Assembly: GCA_007644065.1 (NCBI GenBank)
Contig: VJWN01000001.1
Coordinates: 1,688,340-1,752,339, forward strand
From: Margaritispora aquatica
Lineage: Eukaryota > Ascomycota > Leotiomycetes > Helotiales > Discinellaceae
Direction of reading: 5' to 3'
Length of the DNA stretch: 64,000 nucleotides
The translations under genes and the position numbers were made by a program. The notes below the pieces were generated by a model, which worked only from the letters and a program-made list of their open reading frames with translations, did no database searches and was not told where the DNA came from. This document shows positions 55,827 through 64,000 of the stretch, in pieces (the first letter of the stretch is position 1; each line of letters opens with the position of its first letter).

Positions 55827-57337
55827 AGCCAAATCTAAACCAAGAAAAAAAGTAAGACAGCTCATCCTCTCTCATCGTCCGGGAAGCCGCCGCCTCCCCT
55901 TTGAGCCCATGGCTCCCCCAGCTTTGAAGCAAGCCCTAGCCAGTTGTTAGGTATCCCAAGAATGTTCCATCGCCCAAAGCGACGACCTCATCACATTGAT
56001 GACCCGTAGTGATTAACCCATCACAAACGCAGGCTAATCTCGGTGCCCAGCCCCAGAGCTGAGGTGAGTTGGAACCATGGCAAGCAATAATCCTGGGTCA
56101 GATTCCCCAGATCCCGAGCCAAATAATCATACTAAAAAAAAATAAAAAATAAAATAAAATAAAAAGTTCCAGCTGTCTGCTCATGTCTACCCATGTCCTC
56201 GCAAAAGCACAAGCACCTGTACTGTACCCCCCCTGGAACGGCAAGAATGTCGAGTCCCTTACCACCCAGGTTCGGAGGTCAAGGTCGAGCTTCCATTCCA
56301 TCCATTCGAAGGCCGAAAGTGGATTTGGAAAGCCTTACCATGCTTGCATGGCCGGCAAGATTGGCAGGGCTTGGAACGCCTCGCTTTGTTATTTCGTGGG
56401 GTTTCTTGGGCTGCTGGAACGAACCTCGTTCTAGGTTTAGTGGGAAGCCCCAGTGCCAGTTAGGGAAGTGTTAAACATGTCAAAACTGGGGTTGGAATGC
56501 TGGGGATAACGCTGGATGATTACTGGGCTGGAAAAGTAAAAGCGAAAGCTCCGGGGAAGGGAAGCCGCCGACGTTTGCGTTCGAGGTTTGATACAGTCCG
56601 GTCCAGGTTCATCCAAAAATCATAATAGAGTAAATAAGGTAGGTGAATAATGCGAGTGAGGGAATAGAAGGCCACATATTCAACATTCGATGTTTTGATG
56701 GGAAGAAGTTATCCCGAACGAGAACTCGAGAAGGCATCAATCAATACGAGCAGGCAAGCGGTGAGAAAAGCAATAGGTTTGGCTGAGTTACCAAATCATT
56801 CGCAGGCAACCAGATTGCTTGACTTGATTTGACTTCGGCTTGCTCTATAAGCTAACCTCTGATACTCGTAACGGGATCGATCATTCGTTGCGATGTTATC
56901 AACACTGTTACCTCACTTCAGCTCGACACCGACTATCAATGCCTTCTTCCATCAACGATATCTCTCTTTTCGTCGATTCGTGGGATATCAAGCCGAAATT
57001 CGAGGCCAGGCCCGGCCAGGCTCGACTCCTTGAGAAATTGAGATGCCCTTCCCTATGGGCCACGAATCGGGGTGATTCATAATGGGGATTTGCTGGCCTC
57101 GCTTGGCTTGGCTTGGGAGTGAAGATGTGAAATTCGAAGTAATCTTACCAGGATCCTGGCGATCCTCAAAAAGATGCCAGGTTTTCAGTGAAACTGTGGA
57201 AACTGTGGGGGGTTGTCTTGTCTCCACAGACCACACAAGGTGGAATAAGGGCGTGGGGTAAAAGAACAAGATGGATGAGGAAAAGGGGGTGGGGGGGCTC
57301 ATACTTATTGATTATGGAGTGATTTGTTACAGTAGCG

Positions 57338-57521
57338 AGTGATGGGTGATGGGTGATGGGTGATGGGTGATGGGTGATGGGTGATGGGTGATGGGTGATG
57401 GGTGATGGGTGATGGGTGATGGGTGATGGGTGATGGGTGATGGGTGATGGGTGATGGGTGATGGGTGATGGGTGATGGGTGATGGATGATGGAAGATGGA
57501 TGATGGAAGATGGATGATGGA
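57338..57521. repeat. 7-bp tandem array (TGATGGG) about 21 copies, with 14-bp variant tail
   Basis: The heptamer tgatggg repeats almost perfectly from about 57338 to 57485. It then turns into a 14-bp variant, gatggatgatggaa, repeated about 2.8 times to 57521. Because 7 is not a multiple of 3, every frame on the minus strand reads a 7-residue cycle (PSPITHH), so open frames across it are artefacts of the repeat. Confidence 0.93.
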
Positions 57522-57809
57522 CGTTGAGGCTAAACCGGTTATGGTAAGAAAAAGGAGAAAAGGAAGCCCCCCCCCCCCCAAAAAAGGGAAAAGAGAAAAG
57601 ATGAGGAATGTCTCACAAATCCCCGAGATCCAAATTGAATAACTGCGTGGCTCCTTCTTTTCCCTTTGATTATCTAAAATAGGCATTTATGAAGTGTCAA
57701 CTGGCAAAGTGTCAACTGCAAAGTAAGTGTCAAGTTTTCTCGCACTCTCATCGTATGTCTCTTTCAACAGCCTCAACAACCACACAGGAAACAATATTTC
57801 TTTCTACTA

Positions 57810-57842
57810 TACCTACCTACCTACCTACCTACCTACCTACCC
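57810..57842. repeat. ACCT tetranucleotide microsatellite
   Basis: About eight perfect acct/ctac units in tandem. Confidence 0.88.
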
Positions 57843-60800
57843 TTTGATATCTGACCGCATAGACGCATGCATCAGCAAAGAAACTCGGCCCAACAGTCGC
57901 ACTCACGGAACGTCTCGTCTCGAATCAGAAACCGCTCGTTCACACCCATCACTCGTTTGCTCTCCCATACTCACTTCACTCCCTCCCGAGCCGAGATTGC
58001 ATATCACTGACCATCAATCGCATCACTAACACCCGCCCCCTCCCCAACCGTAACTGGTGACCGAATTAGATGTGAAGTTTCGTCTCAATCCTCAGTGGAC
58101 GACTGACGAGTGTTGCTCTAGCCTGACCTGACCTACAGTACAGTAACAGCCGATAGTCTGTCTACTGTGTGTTCAAAATAAGTTACTGGGCATTTCATTA
58201 TTTCGCATCTTACACAATTCACACACGACCACGGCAGCGTCATCTGTGCCCAGTGAAGCAAAACACATTCAGCCGACGAGGACAAGACATGTTCCTGAAT
58301 TATATTAACTCCACCGAGCCGTTGAGAGCATGGAGACATATATTTGAGTGAGAAATGCCGATGAGCTCTTCCGTCCAGCCGTGCCGGCTTCTCAGATGTT
58401 CAGTTCAGGGTTTGTACGAAGCATTTTGCAATAATTGATAATATTCTAGTCCACCTCGACTGCTCCTCGGTAGTCCACTCCCATGCACGTCCACCATTTG
58501 AATTTTTTTTTCATCCTTTTCAAACCAAGTCTCCGAAAGTGCTAGACAAATCCCATTATCCCATGAATCGGAGCAGCTTGTCGTGGTAATCTTATCCTTA
58601 CTCTACCCCATGCACGAATCAATGTACCCCAGCTTTTTCCAAATCCAGACTCTCCCTCCCGGAGAGGCGTTCATCCCGCTACGCTAACCGTTTGGGAGTC
58701 CGGAAGAGACATCCAACATTCCACCACCTGCGACCCCGATGCAGCCATGCGAAGTTCGTCTGGGGGTTGTCGACGATGAAATGATGATCATTACGAGGTA
58801 CGGGGTGGAATTTCTGGTTTCGATGGTTGCAGGCTTTGCAGCTCTCTCTCGCTCGCTCACGTTGTTTCTCTCTCAAGGCACTCTGGATCAACAACATATC
58901 TCCAAGAATTGAAAATGTCCAGAGTTCGCTGCGTCTTTCTTGATCTAAAATTGCGTGAGTAGGCATTCACATCTCGAGGAAGTATTTGTCGTTGCACCAT
59001 GGAGGGCACCCTGATAGCTTGAGAGAGAAAAGTTCAACATCAAGCCATTGACCAGAAAAGTCCACAAAACGTAAATAGACGAGGACAGTCATCAATATGC
59101 ACAAAATGAGGTAAGCCAAACAACCAACACATGAAGCACATCCAGCTCAGCTTGGCTTATAACTCACAGTCTATAATTTACAACTCAGCTCACATTTCAA
59201 GCCAACGTGCGCCTCTACCTGCAGTCAAATCTGATCCGGATTCCGGAGGAATCTCCTGCATTTCAATCTTCGACCGTATTTTCAAATTTCGATCCTTTTT
59301 TGTACCACCATGCATGAAATGAATGCTCTTTTAAGCTACCTATCTTTCCTGAACTTACTCGCCGTTTCGAGTCGTCTAAAGTCTTTAGGAAGCGGCATAC
59401 GAAGATGTCATCTTCTTCAATTGGATGTTCGCCCTTGCCATATACTTCTCAACAACTACTGTCGGCTCCCTCAATGTGGCGGACAATATCAAATCAATGG
59501 CAAGGCATTTCATCCCATTCACCAACTACATCCGCCCCATCAGCCACGTTGATAACCGCAGTAAAACTTTGTATCACTTCAGTTACCCTCTCAGCCTCTG
59601 TCTATCCTCGAATGGCTTATCTATACGATACGTTATCTCTCAGCGTAGAGTCGAACCTCTCTCCCCCGTGCCCTGTACAACCACAAACCAAGGTATTCGC
59701 CGACTTCAAACTTAAACCTACACCACAACATGCAGAAGACAGCCTCCATCGTTATCACAAAAGCACCACCAATTTATGTTTCTACGATCGGTGATCTGTT
59801 AAACATGACGACTGCCACTTTTCCCAAAGATGAATGTATGTATACATACACACATACTATTCAATTTCAGTTTCGTCTAGTGACATGCCTATCTCCAAAT
59901 CTTTCTCCATCCTCACACTTGCCTTAGCACACCTCATCACAGCATACATAACATATCGGCATATCACACCACCATCCTCGCCATGCACCCTGCACCATGC
60001 ACCATCTGCAATTTTACCTACCATCACGCTCGTGCCTCTCATCCTCCAAAACTCTCAAGCGAAAGCCACAGCCCCACAAGACCTAGCTATAGTAACCGCC
60101 GTACATAAATCAAACATCACATCACCTACACCACATACCTACCTAACATGACCCCACCCTCTCCTATAGGATTACGTTATCCATACATACGGACATATGT
60201 CCTGAGCAGAACATGATGCAATTTACGGCCTTTGCTCTGCATGCATTGCATCGCATTGCAGCATAGCACGTTCTTCGACGTTACATGGCATGCCATTGCA
60301 GATGATAAACATGCAGCACATCGCATCGGACGTTAAAAACGACCAAGCACATGCCAAACAAACAGACGCCCAACCACCAGCCACCGAGATGCGGATCGAG
60401 AAACTCGTCTTCCCCGGTGGTATCCCGCAACGCCTCCATGTGCGAACGGATGCGTTTCTTGTGTGTCTGCTTGCTTGCCCTGCCGATTCGGAAACTCGGG
60501 TCGTACTCTCCTGTGCGGCCGGGAGTACGGGATTCCTGCCCAAGCCTGAGGCGTACGGATGCCGATGTGGGACAGCATATAGGGAATTAAACACCCACTC
60601 GCGGCGCCTCCTCTCCTCGGGAGGTAACCGCCCACTCGACCCCCCTTGCTGTAGCTTATCTTTTTCGTTGTTGAGGTCTTGGGGGTCCAGGCTCGGGTCC
60701 ATTTCGAAGGAGAAAGAAGAAAGAAAAATCAGGTGTCTGACGGTCTGGCTTTGGGTCGACTTTCAGGTCCCCATACCTAATGCAGGAAGGCAGGCAGGCA

Positions 60801-61323
60801 GGTGAGGGAGATAACGAACGTGGTTCCTGTCACATCACATGAACGACGTGTGTTACTTTGATTCGGATGTTGTCTAATGCCTGATCTCCCTCGTGTGTTG
60901 TGTGTTGCTTCACTGTGACATCAGTATGTAAGTGTGTGTGTGTGTATGCATGTATGTATTGAGAAGAAATGAAAGATTGGATGTAAAGCAAAGGCGGTTA
61001 GCTTGGGCACTAACTAGTATTTGGGGAACGGAGATGCCGTAAGAACTGCTGCGAAAACAAGGCAAGGTAGGTAAGTGAGGGAAGGAGAGGCAAGGAAGAG
61101 AAAATTCAAAATCACGGGTCGTAAAAAGAAGGCAATCATTCATTTGTTTGATTTCTTCATTGAAAGTACTGTAGCATAGCACGCAATATCCCCTTGTGCG
61201 TTGCGAGAATACCACGCTGCCTACAGTATGCTGCGCTCATCTCATTCTATGTAGGTCGCCCCCCTTCCCTATCTCGTTCGCTAAAGCCCCCCCTCGCTTC
61301 CATTTTCCCAGCGGCTCCAACCC

Positions 61324-61340
61324 AAAAAAAAAAAAAAAAA
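61324..61340. repeat. Poly-A run of 17
   Basis: Seventeen consecutive A residues in a non-coding stretch. The exact length may be sequencing-dependent. Confidence 0.8.
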
Positions 61341-61750
61341 TCAGGAATGGGTAAACCCCACCCCCCTCCCTCCCAAATATATGCCTCCCTGCCTATCTAT
61401 CATAACCATGCAATTCCCATCGCGATACGCCAGCGAATGAAACCAGCAGCCCGTATCAGATACCAGATACCAGACTCCCATTCGCGTTCCCATTCCCAGA
61501 TCCCAAAAGCCGGATCCCCAAAGTTGGAAAACGAAGAGAAGAGAATCGAATAGAGTAGAAGAGAAGAGAAGAGCCTCCCTCCAGACCAAACAACATTCAT
61601 GTGCATTGTGCATTCGTTCGTTTGATTCCCTCCATTGATATTCTCGGGTGAATGCCTCGTAATTCGGAGGCCAGAGTCGCGAGTGAATCGAGGAGAAAGC
61701 CGCCATGATATCCCTCCCATCCAGGTGTGTTGTTGTGGTATCTTGTGCCA

Positions 61751-61802
61751 TGTATGTATGTGTGTATGTGTGTATGTGTGTATGTGTGTGTGTGTGTATG
61801 TA
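61751..61802. repeat. TGTA/TGTG microsatellite
   Basis: Alternating tgta and tgtg units over about 50 bp. The antisense frame reads THTHIHTYTH-like low-complexity sequence. Confidence 0.85.
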
Positions 61803-62098
61803 CTCCGAAGACGCCTGCAATGCCGTGCGCCGATTGATGTGATGACTGACCGCAATAAAGAAAGAAGTGACTGAGCTGAGCTGTAGGTATAGTATGTGCA
61901 ATTTAGCGCTGCGTAGAGCGCAACGAGGAGAGGAGCGGTACGCCGCTTTGGTGTTTGTACAATGTCGACTGTTGCTGCTGTATGTATGTACCGCATCGAT
62001 ATTCAATATTTGATATCCAGGATGGCCATCTCGAACGGATGCTTTCTCAGTGATGAAAGGAAAGAAGTGCCGTGGGCAAGTAAACCCAGAGAAGCAGA

Positions 62099-62132
62099 CT
62101 CATGATCATCATCATGATCATCATCATCTACA
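62099..62132. repeat. ATC-rich run at the 3' flank of Mpe1
   Basis: catgatcatcatcatgatcatcatcatc units immediately after the Mpe1 stop (minus strand), overlapping its last codon by a few bases. Confidence 0.7.
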
Positions 62133-63983
62133 ACTCTCGATAATCACTCGGTCTGGCCCTGCGCTGGCGTCCTTGGTGACGATGCGGATTTACTGGCTTC
62201 CTGAAATACGCATTGTCTTCCTCATTTGGCAGCGGCTCTGCAAAGATGGTCTTTTGCTGGTTGGCGAACGCAGGCATGCCATTTGCAAGTCCATTTGCAT
62301 TGGGCATTCCATTGACGTTGCCATTCACATTGCCTTTTGCCATGCCATTTGCATTCATGTTCATGTTTGCATTAAAATTTCCTCCACGTCCCATGCCGTT
62401 GTTCATGCCCATGCCAGCGCCGTTCATACCATTCCCATTACCATTGCCTCCTCGCCCGTTGGCCATGCCCATACCCATGCCGCCATTTCCAGCTACGTTC
62501 ATGTTCATGTTGTTGCCCATAGGCATCCCGCCCATGTTGTTCATCATGCCCATACCATACATGTTCATCATGGGATTCATCATCATATTGGGCATGCCAG
62601 GCATGAATCCATTCATCATTGGCATACCGTTGAAACCATTACCACCGTAGAAGTTCTGGGGCATGTTGAACATGTTAGGGAATCCGTTCATGCCATTCAT
62701 CATCTGTTGTTGCTGCTGTTGCTGCTGTTGCTGCGCGAGCATGGCTTGTTTCTGTGCTGCTTCCTGTTGCTGCATGGCCTTAGGTCCTTTAGGGATTTTG
62801 GGATTCTCAAGTAGTTCATCTGCTGGTCGCTTTTTTGGGTTTAGAGGTGCTGTTGCGATGTTTACCGTTGCGGTTGGTGGTGAGTTGCCCTTCACAGATT
62901 GTGATTTGGGTGAACTAGGTGACTTGACGGCCTCTGCAGGTGGTGATGGCGATTTGGACTTAGTCTTCACCATGTCAACTCCAGCTGGCGCCGTTTCAGG
63001 AACTACGCTTGGACTTTTCGAGCGCTCCTTTTTGAGAGCCGCCGTCTTTTCTTCGAGATATTCCTTTATCTTGGTAGATGTCTCATCATCAGGCTTAAGA
63101 TCATCAAGTAGCACACCCTCAGTCTGGCAGCCAGGACAGGTGAAATCGCTCTCGATGAGCGCATTAGTGATGCACTCATTGCAATATGTCTTCTCACAAC
63201 AGGGCGTCTTCATTGGGTCTATGAATACTCTCTTGTCGATCGAACACTCCAATCCCTTCTCCTGCAATTCCTTGTCTCCTAGCGCCGCTGCCTTTTGGGC
63301 TGCTGCTGACGACTTGGTCTTTGCTTGAAATTGTTCCCAGGACGCCTTATCCGGCTCTGCAACAACAAACTGTCCTTCTGCATTCACCATGACACCTGAA
63401 GGTGGCTTGGAATCATCCGATCCATCACCAGAAAGAATTGGCTTGTCTACAGTCTTCAAAAAAGATCTGGGAATACCAGTAGTTCGCTTGATACGAGGCT
63501 TGTTCTCCCAATTGGGATCATCATTTGTAGGACACTCCTTAATCCAGTGCCCTTTCTCTCCACACCTATAGCATATGTAACCCATTGGAGGTTCATTCTC
63601 TGAACTATGTTGTGGTTTCTTATTGTGATAGCTCACGGGTACTTTGGCAAGTCTAAAGATAATTAGCATAGTTTCTCACAACAGAAGCGGGTAAACTTAC
63701 TTTCCCATGTCCTCCAATTGGTTTGACCATTGTTCACTCGATTGTTGGAACATGACGGCCATGCGCTCTTCTTCAGTCATGGAACTGTTCATTTGAATTG
63801 TTGCAGCGGGTGCGGATTTGGCAGTAGACTTGGCTTGCTCTTTGCGCGATTGATTCTTTGCATTTACTGGCATTTTACCAGTCATGTAACGCTGAGCCCT
63901 ACCGGCACCCTTCTTCATAGCAGGTAATCGTCGCGCGATGACAGATGTAGAACGAGGAATAATTGCTGTATCGTCATCGTATT
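62128..63983 (-). CDS. mpe1: Mpe1, cleavage/polyadenylation factor subunit (5' truncated)
   Basis: The visible exons are 63983-63701 and 63652-62128 (48-bp intron). An acceptor (aagtag) at 63984 shows that earlier exons, including the expected N-terminal DWNN ubiquitin-like domain, lie beyond the right edge. Visible order: YDDDTAIIPRSTSVIARRLPA then KKGAGRAQRYMTGKMP (linker after DWNN); an acidic helix with MTEEERMAVMFQQ; a CCHC zinc knuckle (CYRCGEKGHWIKEC); a RING/U-box-like finger (LECSIDKRVF, CCEKTYCNEC, CPGC); a charged coil; a polyQ run; a long Met/Asn/Gly-rich tail; and a conserved-looking end (FAEPLPNEEDNAYFRKPVNPHRHQ). Mpe1 is the RBBP6 homologue in the nuclear CPF, contacting RNA and the poly(A) machinery. 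At least 601 residues are visible. Confidence 0.9.
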
Positions 63984-64000
63984 CTACTTAATGTTAATAA

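Larger units (their letters stand above)
53632..62127. other. 8.5-kb gene-poor, microsatellite-rich region
   Basis: No gene with recognisable domains between the GST-like start and the Mpe1 stop. It is dense in simple repeats (listed separately) and A-, T- or C-runs. Open stretches include a minus frame at 55032-55277, a plus frame at 59405-59794 (129 codons, overlapped by another open frame at 59425-59715), and a GC-rich block at 60223-60805 open on both strands (171 codons plus, 159 minus). None matches a family I know. A long noncoding RNA, long UTRs or unrecognised small genes are all possible. Confidence 0.5.

Noticed and set aside
57327..57686. 119-codon minus frame across the heptamer array
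   Set aside because: A 7-bp repeat gives the same 7-residue cycle in every frame; the openness is produced by the repeat.
61341..62006. Two overlapping minus frames of 198-221 codons
   Set aside because: They cross a TGTA/TGTG microsatellite and read Thr/His runs. Two frames open at once indicates composition, not coding.
62213..63328. Plus-strand frames of 145 and 221 codons opposite Mpe1
   Set aside because: Antisense of the Met/Asn/Gly-rich and polyQ tail (poly-Cys and Met/Pro runs). Mpe1 on the other strand has clear zinc-knuckle and RING motifs.
1..64000. CRISPR arrays, prophage, insertion sequences or operons
   Set aside because: The DNA is eukaryotic with spliced genes. The repeats seen are microsatellites without spacer-repeat structure, and no transposase or reverse-transcriptase sequence was recognised.

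Overview
The window is nuclear DNA of a filamentous ascomycete (Pezizomycotina). The evidence is split genes with short introns (mostly 48-135 bp) that have GTAAGT/GTATGT donors and CTAAC-like branch sites, wide intergenic gaps, no operons, and a fungal gene set (chitin synthase, sedolisin, GH131-CBM1, fungal Mpe1 and PNUTS). A leotiomycete (Helotiales) is my best guess from remembered protein resemblance, but nothing in the window proves it. I see no prophage, insertion sequence, CRISPR array or rRNA, and no tRNA I could support.

Left part (1-16.8 kb): the 3' end of a secreted precursor with Kex2-type dibasic sites and a repeated short peptide (1-217, cut by the window edge); a PNUTS/Ppn1-type PP1-regulatory subunit on the minus strand (1562-5468); the SM protein Sly1 (7588-9902); a division 1 chitin synthase on the minus strand (10622-13842); and a low-molecular-weight protein tyrosine phosphatase on the minus strand (14926-15604).

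Middle part (16.8-46.1 kb): a secreted sedolisin/tripeptidyl peptidase whose first intron looks GC-AG (16809-18990); a DUF218-like protein (19329-20264); an alpha/beta hydrolase on the minus strand (21752-23006); an 1801-residue PX-PH phospholipase D (23632-29037); Coq7 on the minus strand (29238-30112), divergent from the Paf1-complex subunit Rtf1 (30588-32550); a 3.8-kb sparse gap; a fungal-specific protein in two exons separated by a 586-bp intron (36336-39348); a GH131 glucanase with a CBM1 tail (40805-42103); and an amino-acid permease (44295-46108).

Right part (46.1-64 kb): a tiny CxxC protein on the minus strand (47478-47810); a secreted Cys-rich, Ser/Thr-rich protein (50101-51645); a GST-like protein on the minus strand (52253-53631); an 8.5-kb gene-poor stretch full of microsatellites, including a roughly 21-copy 7-bp array; and the CPF subunit Mpe1 on the minus strand (62128-63983), whose 5' end lies outside the window.

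Most genes are unrelated single-copy housekeeping functions. Three (PNUTS/Ppn1, Rtf1, Mpe1) belong to RNA polymerase II elongation, termination or 3'-end processing, probably by chance. Several encode secreted or cell-wall products (chitin synthase, sedolisin, GH131-CBM1, the Cys-rich protein, the peptide precursor), which fits a plant-associated or saprotrophic lifestyle. The gene models were assembled by hand from splice motifs and reading-frame continuity. The most interesting item is the partial repeat-peptide precursor at the left edge.
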